A stretch of DNA of 64,000 bases from Methanobacteriota archaeon (GTDB taxonomy: Archaea; Thermoplasmatota; Poseidoniia; Poseidoniales; Poseidoniaceae). Location: positions 1 through 64,000 of the forward strand of contig JABJMO010000027.1 in assembly GCA_018659375.1 (NCBI GenBank), written 5' to 3'. Shown in pieces: positions 19,113 through 29,252 of this stretch. The notes beneath the pieces are model-generated. The model was given only the letters and a program-made list of their open reading frames with translations, was not told the DNA's origin and made no database searches. Positions within the stretch are counted from its first letter, which is position 1. Each line of letters begins with the position of its first letter. The position numbers and the translations under genes are program-made.

Positions 19113-20849
19113 TTAATTCCAACTATAATTTAGGCTCTTTGCAGCAACTTCACAAATCTCTAACAATTGGTCGCTAGCAACTCCCATGAAGAGTGTCACC
19201 ATTAAACAGGCTAGGATGGCAAATCTTACTTGCCAGCCTGATGGTAGCGGTCCTGTCCTGCCTTCTTCAGGTTCCTCAAAGAACATAACAACTACAACTC
19301 TTAGATAGTAAAACACCGATATTGCTGAGTTAATTACCATAGCAAGGGCTAACCACCAAACCCAGTGAACATCGGCAAGACCGTAATCTCCGCCAGCCAT
19401 TATTTCAGCACCCATCTGGCCAATTGCCACCTTGACAATACCCATAATGACTAGAAGTTTAGAGACGAATCCTGCTAATGGAGGTACACCAGCAAGTGAA
19501 ATCATGAAGACAAACATAGCAACTGCTAGGAATGGTTCACGCTTTGCTAAACCACCAAGCGATGAAAGACGTGATGCATCACCATCTGATTCTAATACCG
19601 AGAGAACTAGGAAAGCTCCAAGCTTAAACGCAACAAGAACCACAAGATGGAAAATCACTGCGGTTAGCACGGCAACGGCTGCTTCACCGGGCTCTCCTGC
19701 AAGTGAGTCATCCCAATTCCATGCCCCAATCGCAGTTATTGCAGCAAGCATGTATCCCGCATGAGCGACTGACGAGTAGGCAAGCATACGCTTAGGATTC
19801 GTGCTGCCAAGGGCAGCAATATTACCCCATGTCATAGTGACTAGTGAAATTATTCCAAGTAAAGTTAACCATACAGTACCGTCTTCGCTCGCCTCAGGTG
19901 ATGCAACAATTAGCAGCATTCTGATAAGTCCGATGATACCCATTGCCTTGCTGGCTGTAGCCAAAATACCGGCAACTGGGCTGCTAGCACCTGCATATGC
20001 ATCTGGCGCCGCAAAGTGGAAAGGCGCAGCACTAACTTTGAATCCAAAGCCAACCAAAACAAAGCCAATACCGATTAGTGGAAGGGGATCAGTTCCATTG
20101 ATTACGAACTGTGCGGCAAGGACATCAAATTGTAAAGAACCAGCCCATAAGTAAAGCATTGAAAGTCCATAAAGCCCAACTCCAGAGGCTACTGAGCCCA
20201 CGATGAAATATTTCATTCCTGCTTCTGTACCAACCTTAGATTCCTTGTAGAAGGCAACTAAGACATAGGTTGAGAATGAGGCTAACTCAAGACCAATAAA
20301 CAAGACAAACAAGTCTTGTGCAAGGGCAACTACAGACATACCCAAGCCACAAGTCAACATTAGAATATAGAAATCCGCTTGTCGGCGATTGTTATACAGG
20401 TCATCTGTAGACAATCTAGGACCTATTCCTTTGACTTCTAAACGATTCATTGAAGCAAATGCTGCTAAGGTAAGTGCACCAAAGAAGATCATTTCAAAGA
20501 CTCTACTAAAGCCATTTACCAACAACAATTGTGTGCCGTTTTCAGTAACAATGGCAGTTCGGTCAACTCCATCTTGGAACGATAATACTGTTTGGACAAA
20601 TGCTGCACCTAAAGTAATCGTAGCGATCCATGCTGGCATCTTAGGATTGCTGGTAATTTTGAATCTCTCACCACCAAACAACCACATTACTCTAGTCTGA
20701 GTACCTGGTATTCTGAAGGTCCCTTTACCGATGTTTGGGATGATAATCAATGCTAAGAGACCGGCAAAAATTATCAGTTCAGGGCAAAGTGCCGCAATGA
20801 AACCATCACCAAATGGCTCAACGTTTTGTACAGTGGACATATCAGGCAC
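19113..20849 (-). CDS. nuoN: NADH-quinone oxidoreductase subunit N
   Basis: Antiporter-like polytopic protein in nuo operon; ALAQDLFVLFIGLELASFSTYVLVAFYKES. Confidence 0.93.
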   Translation of the reverse strand: MPDMSTVQNVEPFGDGFIAALCPELIIFAGLLALIIIPNIGKGTFRIPGTQTRVMWLFGGERFKITSNPKMPAWIATITLGAAFVQTVLSFQDGVDRTAIVTENGTQLLLVNGFSRVFEMIFFGALTLAAFASMNRLEVKGIGPRLSTDDLYNNRRQADFYILMLTCGLGMSVVALAQDLFVLFIGLELASFSTYVLVAFYKESKVGTEAGMKYFIVGSVASGVGLYGLSMLYLWAGSLQFDVLAAQFVINGTDPLPLIGIGFVLVGFGFKVSAAPFHFAAPDAYAGASSPVAGILATASKAMGIIGLIRMLLIVASPEASEDGTVWLTLLGIISLVTMTWGNIAALGSTNPKRMLAYSSVAHAGYMLAAITAIGAWNWDDSLAGEPGEAAVAVLTAVIFHLVVLVAFKLGAFLVLSVLESDGDASRLSSLGGLAKREPFLAVAMFVFMISLAGVPPLAGFVSKLLVIMGIVKVAIGQMGAEIMAGGDYGLADVHWVWWLALAMVINSAISVFYYLRVVVVMFFEEPEEGRTGPLPSGWQVRFAILACLMVTLFMGVASDQLLEICEVAAKSLNYSWN

Positions 20850-22470
20850 CTCCCTTTAGGAGAGGGATTATTAGGCCCTCAAATGCTTGTATGGTCCAAT
20901 CATCCATCATGTCTAAAGCAATCCATGGCAGAACACCAAAGATTATGGTGAATAGAGCCAATATCAACATGGCGAATTTTTCTGAATTACTGATATCAGG
21001 AATTGCGTGTCCTTTCATAGACGCTGGAGGTTGTGTATCTTCTCCGCCTTCGAATATTGTTCTCTGCATTGACCATAGATAATAAGCGGCAGTTAGGGCT
21101 AGAACAAGAGCTGGTCCAACCATCCACCAAATGCTCCATCCATCAAGAGAAATCATTTTCCAGAGGGCGATTAACATCATAATTTCAGCGACAAACCCGG
21201 CAAGCAGCGGTAGACCCAAAGACGCCATCCAAGCAAACATCATTGATGTAGCAAGCCATGGTGAATGTTTAGCCATACCTCTCATCGCCCCGATTTCCAT
21301 ACTGTGATAATGATGTTTGAAAGCACCGCAAACTGCGAACAGCATTGGACTGATTATACCGTGAGCGAACATCATGAAGAGTGCTGCAGCCCAGCCCATT
21401 GGCTGCATTGTAGCAATTCCGATTAGGATTACTCCCATGTGAGATACCGATGAATAAGCAACCATCTTCTTGAGATTGGTTTGACCCAAACAAACTATTG
21501 CGCCCCAAACTAAGGAAACCATACCAATTATCATCAAGGCTAATTGGAAGTGATATAATGCATGTGGAAACAAACTGATCGGTAACCTAAACATTCCATA
21601 GGCGCCCATTTTCAGCATTACTCCAGCAAGCAGCATAGAGCCACCTGTTGGTGCTTGTACGTGAGCATCTGGCAGCCAAGTATGGAATGGAACTGCTGGA
21701 AGTTTGACTAAAAACCCAATCATCAGCATAACAAAGAGTATCTTTTGCATTTGAGCGCCCAGATACCAGTTGTCTCCAATATTGTTAGCCCTAGCATTAT
21801 CTATCAGTTCTGGAATGGAGAAACTCCTACCAGTCATCGTCCCTGATGAGGCCAAACTGTATGGGTCTTGTAAGAAGTACAAGGTGATTAGACCTAACAG
21901 CATTACTACTGATGCAGTGAAGGTGTAGATGAAGAACTTCTGAGAAGCATACTTTCGATCTTTGCCGCCCCATTTTAGAATAAGGAAAAACATTGGAATT
22001 AGAGTTAATTCCCAAAACACGTAGAACATGAATAAATCAAGTGAAACAAATACTCCAATTAGCGCACCGCCCATCATCAATAGAAGAGGGAAATAGGTGG
22101 CTCCATGTTTTTCATTCCAGGTAGCAATTATGGTGACAGGTAGCAAGAAAGTAGTCAACCAAACCATAGGGAAAGATAGTGCATCAAGGCCAACAGCCCA
22201 ATTGATTCCAAGACTTTCAACCCAGGTATATTTATGTTCAAACTCATATTCATTGAAACCTATATCCATCCAAGTTACATCGCCAAAGTATCTAAAGAAC
22301 ATACCAGTAGTAAGAACGAGCATCAATAATGAAAATACTAGACATGCCATTCTAACTGGTCCAACTAAGCGAGCACGCATTCGAGCATTGGCGTTAGACA
22401 CAAAGGCTAGTAAAATCATGCTGGCAATTAATGGGAACGCCACCAAAGGTATAGAAATTAAGTCAGTCAA
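20842..22470 (-). CDS. nuoM: NADH-quinone oxidoreductase subunit M (TTG start abutting nuoL stop)
   Basis: FYVFWELTLIPMFFLILKWGGKDRKYASQKFFIYT; LPDAHVQAPTGGSMLLAGVMLKMGAYG. Confidence 0.95.
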   Translation of the reverse strand: MTDLISIPLVAFPLIASMILLAFVSNANARMRARLVGPVRMACLVFSLLMLVLTTGMFFRYFGDVTWMDIGFNEYEFEHKYTWVESLGINWAVGLDALSFPMVWLTTFLLPVTIIATWNEKHGATYFPLLLMMGGALIGVFVSLDLFMFYVFWELTLIPMFFLILKWGGKDRKYASQKFFIYTFTASVVMLLGLITLYFLQDPYSLASSGTMTGRSFSIPELIDNARANNIGDNWYLGAQMQKILFVMLMIGFLVKLPAVPFHTWLPDAHVQAPTGGSMLLAGVMLKMGAYGMFRLPISLFPHALYHFQLALMIIGMVSLVWGAIVCLGQTNLKKMVAYSSVSHMGVILIGIATMQPMGWAAALFMMFAHGIISPMLFAVCGAFKHHYHSMEIGAMRGMAKHSPWLATSMMFAWMASLGLPLLAGFVAEIMMLIALWKMISLDGWSIWWMVGPALVLALTAAYYLWSMQRTIFEGGEDTQPPASMKGHAIPDISNSEKFAMLILALFTIIFGVLPWIALDMMDDWTIQAFEGLIIPLLKGGA

Positions 22471-24747
22471 TCAAGCCACCCCCCAAAGTAAAAAGAAAAT
22501 ACCTAATGTCCCAACTGCGACCATTAGAATGTAGTCTCGAGCAGACCCTGTAGTCATTGAACGAACAACTTTGGAAATTGATTGAGTTCCAGTCTCAATC
22601 TTCTTTATTACTCCATCAACGATATTCTTGTCAGCCTCTGCTGATTTATCTGAAAATCCGGCGACAATCTTGAGCATAGCCATGTCGTAATAGTGGTCAA
22701 TGTAGAGCCTGTTCTCTAGTGCTCTAGACAATCCAGAGTTAGCGATTGCTTGGTTATCGAAATTATAACGATTGTAGACCCAAGCATTTAGTCTAATAAT
22801 TGGCTTCATCCATGGCTTAACTTTCTCGCCTTCAGCCAAACTGCCGCCATACAGCGAAAGGGCAAGACCTGGCCCTAATACTGCACCAATAGCAATTGCT
22901 ACATATGTTAGAATGAAGAAGAATGTGTCTCCATTAGCAAATGCATGACTCATTTCGTAAGCGATGCCCTCAAAGAGATTCTTTTCAGATAATAGACCAT
23001 ATTCGCTGTCTGGTGCCCAGTGAGTAAAGCCCATTCCAGCAAACAAAATAGCTGATAGAGTGACAAAGGTAAGGACAAATAATGGGATTTTAATCCAAGT
23101 ATTAGTTTGACCAACGTGGGCTGCAACTTCGGTCTTTGGTTTGCCAGCGAAGGTCTTCAGCCACATTCTTGACATGTAAAATCCAGTCATTGCGGCTCCA
23201 ACAAGCACACATATTGCTGGCAGGAAGAAACGAGGATCTTCAAGAGCAACCCTCCATGCGTTGGCGATGATTCCTTCTTTAGACCAAAAACCACCAATCA
23301 GTGGAAGACCCATAATTGAGGCAGAACCTACCAACATTGCGGTAGCGGTAAGTGGCATCTTGGAAGCCAGCCCACCCATGTTGTCCATTGATTGTGCGTC
23401 AAATTCTTCTTCGTGATGTTCATCATGGTCGCCATGATCATCATGATGATCGTCATGGTGGTGTAAGTGATGATGAGCATGATGCACTTCGTGAATTACT
23501 GAACCACTGGCCATAAACAGCATACCTTTGGCCATTGCGTGATTAAACAAGTGGAATAGAGCAGCACCAAATGCTACAATAACAATGTAATGTGCATCAG
23601 CATCAGTTTGCCAGTCAAGAGTATTAGCAAGGAACATTGCGCAACCTAGACCTGTGAAGATGTAAGCGAGTTGACTCATTGTTGAGTAAGCTAGGACCTT
23701 TTTCAAATCGTGCTGGACAAAGGCAATTGCTGCCGCCATTACTGCAGTAATTCCACCAACTAGGGCAATGATGAATGCAAGGTCAACCAAATCATGTTGT
23801 AGATACTCTGAGCCAAAGAATGGAAACATCCGAGCAACTAAGTAAAGACCGGCATTGACCATTGTTGCTGCGTGAATAAGTGCTGAAACTGGGGTTGGTC
23901 CTTCCATAGCATCAGGCAACCATACGTGTAATGGGAATTGAGCAGATTTACCTACCGCACCGATAAACATCAGACCAAGTGCCCATTGCAAAGTGCTAGA
24001 TGAAACTCCAGCCATGAATGTCTCATCTTCAACCGCGCTAAAGATAACATCATAGTCAAGTGAACCGAACATATCCCACATCATGACTAGGCCGATTATC
24101 AAGAATACATCGCCAATACGAGTGGTCAGGAACGCTTTCTTTGCCGCATATGCTGCGCTTGGTTTTTCGTAATAGAAACCAATCAGTAGGTAGGAACAAA
24201 GACCCATAATTTCCCAGAAGATAAACAACCAGAGGAAGGAGTCTGCTAGTACCATACCTAGCATACCGGAACAGAATAGTACAAACTCTGCGTAAAAACG
24301 ATGGTTTCGGTTATCATTGATAGGATCGGTATTCATGTAACCAATGCTGAAGATATTAATTAACAAACACAAGAATGACGCCACAAATAGCAGCATAACA
24401 GTGATGTGGTCGATATAAATTCCAAAACCAAAGGAAATTGATGTTAAATTACCGCTCTCATATACACTGGAATTTAGCCACAGGAAATCTACGGAATCTT
24501 TCATGCTGGCAAATCCCCCAAGATGATCTTTAATCAACAATAGAGAGATGATTAAACTAGAGGCCATGACTACTAAAGCAATTATGCCTCCCTCTTTCAT
24601 TGTGTCTTTCCAAAATGGGTTCCTGTTGAACACCCGCCCAAGGAATAAAATCACCGGGAATGCTAACATTGGAAGAAGAATAATCAGTGGTGCAAATTGC
24701 ATTAATTCGCTATCGATGATTGTGTCTGTGCCTGTTCCTGCCACCAT
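22471..24747 (-). CDS. nuoL: NADH-quinone oxidoreductase subunit L with His/Asp-rich loop
   Basis: FWEIMGLCSYLLIGFYYEKPSAAYAAKKAFLTTRIGD; HVWLPDAMEGPTPVSALIHAATMVNAGLYLVAR. Confidence 0.96.
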   Translation of the reverse strand: MVAGTGTDTIIDSELMQFAPLIILLPMLAFPVILFLGRVFNRNPFWKDTMKEGGIIALVVMASSLIISLLLIKDHLGGFASMKDSVDFLWLNSSVYESGNLTSISFGFGIYIDHITVMLLFVASFLCLLINIFSIGYMNTDPINDNRNHRFYAEFVLFCSGMLGMVLADSFLWLFIFWEIMGLCSYLLIGFYYEKPSAAYAAKKAFLTTRIGDVFLIIGLVMMWDMFGSLDYDVIFSAVEDETFMAGVSSSTLQWALGLMFIGAVGKSAQFPLHVWLPDAMEGPTPVSALIHAATMVNAGLYLVARMFPFFGSEYLQHDLVDLAFIIALVGGITAVMAAAIAFVQHDLKKVLAYSTMSQLAYIFTGLGCAMFLANTLDWQTDADAHYIVIVAFGAALFHLFNHAMAKGMLFMASGSVIHEVHHAHHHLHHHDDHHDDHGDHDEHHEEEFDAQSMDNMGGLASKMPLTATAMLVGSASIMGLPLIGGFWSKEGIIANAWRVALEDPRFFLPAICVLVGAAMTGFYMSRMWLKTFAGKPKTEVAAHVGQTNTWIKIPLFVLTFVTLSAILFAGMGFTHWAPDSEYGLLSEKNLFEGIAYEMSHAFANGDTFFFILTYVAIAIGAVLGPGLALSLYGGSLAEGEKVKPWMKPIIRLNAWVYNRYNFDNQAIANSGLSRALENRLYIDHYYDMAMLKIVAGFSDKSAEADKNIVDGVIKKIETGTQSISKVVRSMTTGSARDYILMVAVGTLGIFFLLWGVA

Positions 24748-24748
24748 C

Positions 24749-24755
24749 TCACCTC
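24749..24755 (-). promoter_or_regulatory. Shine-Dalgarno-like GAGGTGA before nuoL (recurs before other nuo and hem genes)
   Basis: tcacctc on + strand just upstream of nuoL; the same string precedes nuoH (28099), nuoD (29248), nuoB (30504), nuoI (26587), hemL (54437). Confidence 0.7.
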
Positions 24756-25056
24756 AGTTCCTCAAGACGTCTACATCGTCCAATGATATCGTTTCGTGTT
24801 TACCGTACATGGCAAGGAAAATGGCTAATCCAATTGCCACTTCACTCGCTGCTATGGCGATTGCAAAGATTGTGTAAACCCAACCAGTTGGGTCGCCGTG
24901 ATGCACTGCTGCTGCGGCAAATTGCATATTAGCAGCATTGAGCATTAGTTCGATACACATCAAGACAATGATGGCATTCTTTCTAGTGAAAGCTCCACCA
25001 AGTCCGATGATGAACAATATGGCTGAGAGGGCTGAAACCCATGCTGGATCTATCAT
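24754..25056 (-). CDS. nuoK: NADH-quinone oxidoreductase subunit K
   Basis: KNAIIVLMCIELMLNAANMQF; AIAIAASEVAIGLAIFLAMY. Confidence 0.95.
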   Translation of the reverse strand: MIDPAWVSALSAILFIIGLGGAFTRKNAIIVLMCIELMLNAANMQFAAAAVHHGDPTGWVYTIFAIAIAASEVAIGLAIFLAMYGKHETISLDDVDVLRN

Positions 25057-25322
25057 TCCTCTTCACCGCCAAATTCCCAAAGCAGGTTTTCCCTTCTTTC
25101 ATCACGAATCAGATAGGCAGCACCAATCATTGAAGCTGCCATTAGCACCCCTACAATGAGTAACGGCAAAGCCCAATCATTGAGTAGTGAGTCTGCAAGT
25201 CCGTTAGTAGTTGGTTGGTCATCACTAGAGTTTGCCCAAACTTCGTCAGCGCTGAGCACGGAAATCAAGATCATTGCCAGTGCAAGTAGGCCAATTCTGG
25301 TAAGTAAGGATACGAACTTCAT
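25053..25322 (-). CDS. nuoJ: NADH-quinone oxidoreductase subunit J, C-terminal part (split nuoJ)
   Basis: Small TM protein between nuoK and NuoJ N-part; ends overlap both neighbours by 4 bp. Confidence 0.7.
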   Translation of the reverse strand: MKFVSLLTRIGLLALAMILISVLSADEVWANSSDDQPTTNGLADSLLNDWALPLLIVGVLMAASMIGAAYLIRDERRENLLWEFGGEEE

Positions 25323-25594
25323 TCAAAATCCTCCTCCAATATTTGCCTTCTAGTCAGCATTATACCGAACAGTACCACCAAACCAACGCTAGCGAGATAG
25401 ACTAAAATTTGTATGGCTGCTAAAAACTCTGCACCCAAAAGAATGAAAATACCAGATACTGCCATGAAACAGAAAATGAGTGACAACATAGAGTGTGCCA
25501 CTCTTTGAGCAAGTATTAGTCCCAGTGCGCCACCAATGGTAATGGTGGCAAATAGGAAAAATACTCCTGCTTCGACAATACCTGCTACATCCAT
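25319..25594 (-). CDS. nuoJ: NADH-quinone oxidoreductase subunit J, N-terminal part; track start 25648, preferred MDVAGIVEAG
   Basis: FFLFATITIGGALGLILAQRVAHSMLSLIFCFMAVSGIFILLGAEFLAAIQILVYLASVGLVVLFGIML. Confidence 0.9.
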   Translation of the reverse strand: MDVAGIVEAGVFFLFATITIGGALGLILAQRVAHSMLSLIFCFMAVSGIFILLGAEFLAAIQILVYLASVGLVVLFGIMLTRRQILEEDFE

Positions 25595-25595
25595 C

Positions 25596-26582
25596 TCAAG
25601 CACCTTCTTCGGCAGCAGCCTTGGCAGCCTTAGCAGCCTTTTTGGCACGCTTATCTTTCTCTTTGTTAGCGCGCTTGGCTAGTTCAGCATCAACCGCTTC
25701 TTGGTGAACAGAAGGCAGTACTCTAGTTCTACTTGCATCAAACCACAAATCTTGACGGGTAAAACCTGACATTCCGTCGTATTCATTGGTCATGAAGAAA
25801 GAAGTGAAACCGCATGCCTCCATACATAATCCACAGAACATACAACGACCTAAGTCGATTCTACCGGACACTATTTGGTCATCTGCGACAAATAATTCAG
25901 TTTGTTCAACCTCTTGTTCAATGCCTGAATCGTTCCATCGAACCATTGCTGTACTACCTGACAGATCAAGCACCTCAGCAAATCTCCATTGGTCAGGAGT
26001 GTCTGCGTGTGCTGTAACGTGATTAAAATCGTCAGATGATTCTGCTATCTCGGGGATTAATTTAGCGGCGTAGCCACCGACTTCTAATTCTGCGCCGAAT
26101 CCTTCGTGTTCCCCGTCAGCACCGTCTAATACGTCTACTCGAAGTTCGGTAGTCATATGCAGACAATCGTTTGGACAAGCGGTAACACACAGTTTACAGG
26201 CAGTACAGGTCTCCCAAATGACCCCGATTCTACCGTTGTAATTGCCTGGGACGAACAGCCAAGGCTCCATGTCTTCTAATCGCTCATAGGGATATTGAAC
26301 AGTCTGAGGCTTCCACAAAGTTGGGAATAAGTCTGATGTGACACGGTCAGGAGCAAATTGTTGTTGTGTTATGTCATTGTATTGACTGTTTTTGTCGGCG
26401 CGAGCTTTTGACCCGTCGTCGAGGAATTCCGGGTGAGTCGTGTTGTGATAGCCCATTGCTAGACGCTTGCCAAACAACTTTCCGAAAATCGGGAAGGTTC
26501 TCAGGGCGGTAATGAGCGTTATCTTAAACGGGTACCAAAATAGGTTTCTAAAATTCGGTTTTGCATGGGGGTGCATTGGCAT
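25596..26582 (-). CDS. nuoI: NADH-quinone oxidoreductase subunit I (2x[4Fe-4S]) with large inter-cluster insertion
   Basis: CTACKLCVTACPNDC and CMFCGLCMEACGF separated by about 110 residues; nuo operon position. Confidence 0.9.
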   Translation of the reverse strand: MPMHPHAKPNFRNLFWYPFKITLITALRTFPIFGKLFGKRLAMGYHNTTHPEFLDDGSKARADKNSQYNDITQQQFAPDRVTSDLFPTLWKPQTVQYPYERLEDMEPWLFVPGNYNGRIGVIWETCTACKLCVTACPNDCLHMTTELRVDVLDGADGEHEGFGAELEVGGYAAKLIPEIAESSDDFNHVTAHADTPDQWRFAEVLDLSGSTAMVRWNDSGIEQEVEQTELFVADDQIVSGRIDLGRCMFCGLCMEACGFTSFFMTNEYDGMSGFTRQDLWFDASRTRVLPSVHQEAVDAELAKRANKEKDKRAKKAAKAAKAAAEEGA

Positions 26583-26591
26583 ATTTTCACC

Positions 26592-28094
26592 TCACTCCTG
26601 CCCCGGGACATAAGTTCCCGCAGGCTTTTCTGTGTAAACGTGGAACATACGTTCAGTATTTCCACTCTTATCCTCATCGTTGAGGAATAGGACAAAGATT
26701 CCCAACCAAGCAATCGTGGTCAAGATTGGAACTAACATTGGAACTCCAAAAGCGTCCCATGCCCAGCCGCCAGCGGCTGTGTCTTTCATTTCAGTAGGGT
26801 CGAATAAGTAGAGGCGGTAAATACCAGCCAGCACCACTTGTAATACTGCCAATGGCAATAGGATTCGCCAACCAAATTCTAAAATTTGATCAGTTCTAAT
26901 CCTAGCGAGTGAAAATCTAGCCCAAACGAATACTAGTAGGAATACCAGCCAAGCTTTAATCAGCACAACTATCGCACCAGGAATCAATAAGTAAGCATCA
27001 CCTAGAAGCGGGATTTGGCTAATCAATCCTTGGAATGGCAAGTGCCATCCACCCAAGAAGAAGTGAGTGAATAAGAAACATGCAGCATAGGTTCTGATGT
27101 ATTCTGCCATAAATAGCATACCAAATCTCATGCCACCATATTCAGTCCACCAACCTTCAACTAATTCTGCTTCAGCCTCAGGCATATCAAACGGCACTCT
27201 TTCCACTTCAGCAATCATAGTTAAGAGGAAAAGTCCGGCTCCAAGCGGCATCAGGAATAAATTCCAAGCGCCGGCTGAATGTTGGAAATGAATGCTTTCA
27301 ATTATGTTGAATGTGCCTGATAATACGGCGACTGATAAGAGCGTCAAGAGCAATGGAATTTCGTATGCAGTTAGTTGTGCTGCTGACCTGATTCCGCCAA
27401 TCAGAGTATATTTGTTGTTGGAAGACCAACCAGCGAAAAAGACACCAATTGGCGCAATTCCAAAGATTGCGATTGCGTAAAGAATAGAAAGTTCGGGGTT
27501 TGTTGCATACATACCACTTGACAACGGTATTATTCCCAAAATGAGTAACGTTGAGGATACGATGAGGAAGGGTGCCACTTCAAAAATCAGTTTGTCAGCT
27601 CGTTGTGGCACCATATGCTCTTTGACTAAAAATTTCATACCATCAGCCACATTTTGGAAGAAGCCAGGGAATATCGAATAACCCATCCACGACCGATTGT
27701 TTACTCTGTCGACTGTGGCGAATTTTTCATCTCGGTTGCCAAATTTTTTGTTTAGCCATTTGTTTAGACCGCCTATGGGTTTGCCTAATCCAAACGGCAA
27801 CATATTCCACCATTCGCCTGCAGTAACACCATTTTCTCCAACCCACAAGGAACGTAATGCAGTTGTTGCACCACGTCTATCGTTCATTCTAGCGACTGCT
27901 TTACGCTCAATCCACAAGATGGCGAATTGGGAAAAGAATAGCATCAAAAACACGATGTTTACCACCGCAAAAGTTGCGAGTCCAAAGGCAATCTGTGCCG
28001 AACTATCTTCTAGAGGAGTTCCTTCTAGAACTTTTGGAATTAAATCTTCGAAGGTCGAGAATAATAGGCCCCTTAGATCGTATTTGTCATCCAT
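26592..28094 (-). CDS. nuoH: NADH-quinone oxidoreductase subunit H
   Basis: WIERKAVARMNDRRGATTALRSLWVGENG; ERVPFDMPEAEAELVEGWWTEYGGMRFGMLFMAEY. Confidence 0.96.
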   Translation of the reverse strand: MDDKYDLRGLLFSTFEDLIPKVLEGTPLEDSSAQIAFGLATFAVVNIVFLMLFFSQFAILWIERKAVARMNDRRGATTALRSLWVGENGVTAGEWWNMLPFGLGKPIGGLNKWLNKKFGNRDEKFATVDRVNNRSWMGYSIFPGFFQNVADGMKFLVKEHMVPQRADKLIFEVAPFLIVSSTLLILGIIPLSSGMYATNPELSILYAIAIFGIAPIGVFFAGWSSNNKYTLIGGIRSAAQLTAYEIPLLLTLLSVAVLSGTFNIIESIHFQHSAGAWNLFLMPLGAGLFLLTMIAEVERVPFDMPEAEAELVEGWWTEYGGMRFGMLFMAEYIRTYAACFLFTHFFLGGWHLPFQGLISQIPLLGDAYLLIPGAIVVLIKAWLVFLLVFVWARFSLARIRTDQILEFGWRILLPLAVLQVVLAGIYRLYLFDPTEMKDTAAGGWAWDAFGVPMLVPILTTIAWLGIFVLFLNDEDKSGNTERMFHVYTEKPAGTYVPGQE

Positions 28095-28103
28095 AATCTC
28101 ACC

Positions 28104-29243
28104 TCAACGATCTGTTTCCCCAATACACGGGTCGAAACTTCCCATAATTGCTGGGATATCAGCGACTTTATATCCTATCATTGTCTTAGCAACAAATGGA
28201 ATTGTGATGAACATTGGAGAACGGATTGATAGCCTGTAAGGCTTTTTACCTCTTCCTTCTCCACCACCTTCGATGTAAAATTGGGAGGCCCCTCTAGTAC
28301 ACTCGTAGTTACTAAACCCGGTTGCACCTTCAGGTGCTCGGGTTGGGGCTTTTGTGTAAATCATCTCATCCCCACTAGCGTAATTAGTGTTTTTGCCGCC
28401 CGGTATTTTTTCAATAGCATCAAGTACCATTCGACAAGATTGACGCATTTCCTCGATTCTAACACGGTAACGATCGTAGCAATCTGCACCTTTGACTGAG
28501 GTCGGTTTCTCAACCGCTGGCTCCCAATCAACTTCATCATACACTGAGTATGGGTGAGCCCATCGCACGTCATAGTTAACACCAGCAGCCCTGACATTAG
28601 GACCAGATACGCCGGCTTCGACCATTTCCTCTGCGTTACAATATCCAACACCTTGAAGGCGAACCAACCAGATTGTTGATTCGTCCAGCATCATTTCATA
28701 TTCTTCGATTCTCTTTTCGAATAATTTCACTTTGGCAATCATTCTATCAGCAAAGCCAATTGGAATATCTCGCTTTACTCCGCCGATACGAGGATAGTTG
28801 TAATGCATCCTAGAGCCACCTAATTCCTGTAACAAATCAAGGAACATTTCTCTGTCTCTCATACACCAAGTCATCAATGTAAGATTACCTATGTCCGGTC
28901 CAAAAGCGCCAAGCCACATAAGGTGGCTAGCTAATCGTTGTAATTCTGCAGAAATTAGCCGAATATATTCCGCTCTTTCAGGGACGTCTGCCTCGAGCAA
29001 ATCCTCTGCTGCGTAAATGTAAGAATTAGCCCAAGTCATTGCGCTAACATAGCATAATCTGTCACAATACGGCGTAACTTGTGTGAAATCTCTTGCTTCA
29101 CAGATTTTCTCTACACCTCGATGGATATAGCCCAATTCTGCTTCTGTATCGATTACTGTTTCACCATCGACTTTTACTCTTAGCGTCCACAATCCGTGTG
29201 TCATTGGATGTTGGGGTCCCATTGTAATCCACATTTGTGCCAT
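28104..29243 (-). CDS. nuoD: NADH-quinone oxidoreductase subunit D
   Basis: MGPQHPMTHGLWTLRVKVDGETVIDTEAELGYIHRGVEKICE; DPCIGETDR C-terminus. Confidence 0.97.
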   Translation of the reverse strand: MAQMWITMGPQHPMTHGLWTLRVKVDGETVIDTEAELGYIHRGVEKICEARDFTQVTPYCDRLCYVSAMTWANSYIYAAEDLLEADVPERAEYIRLISAELQRLASHLMWLGAFGPDIGNLTLMTWCMRDREMFLDLLQELGGSRMHYNYPRIGGVKRDIPIGFADRMIAKVKLFEKRIEEYEMMLDESTIWLVRLQGVGYCNAEEMVEAGVSGPNVRAAGVNYDVRWAHPYSVYDEVDWEPAVEKPTSVKGADCYDRYRVRIEEMRQSCRMVLDAIEKIPGGKNTNYASGDEMIYTKAPTRAPEGATGFSNYECTRGASQFYIEGGGEGRGKKPYRLSIRSPMFITIPFVAKTMIGYKVADIPAIMGSFDPCIGETDR

Positions 29244-29252
29244 GATCTCACC

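Noticed and set aside
25053-25594. nuoJ frameshift artefact
   Set aside because: Both parts have plausible starts and tidy 4-bp overlaps with neighbours; gene fission more likely, though reads should be checked
27697-28239. 180-aa plus-strand ORF
   Set aside because: Antisense to nuoH/nuoD, both strongly supported
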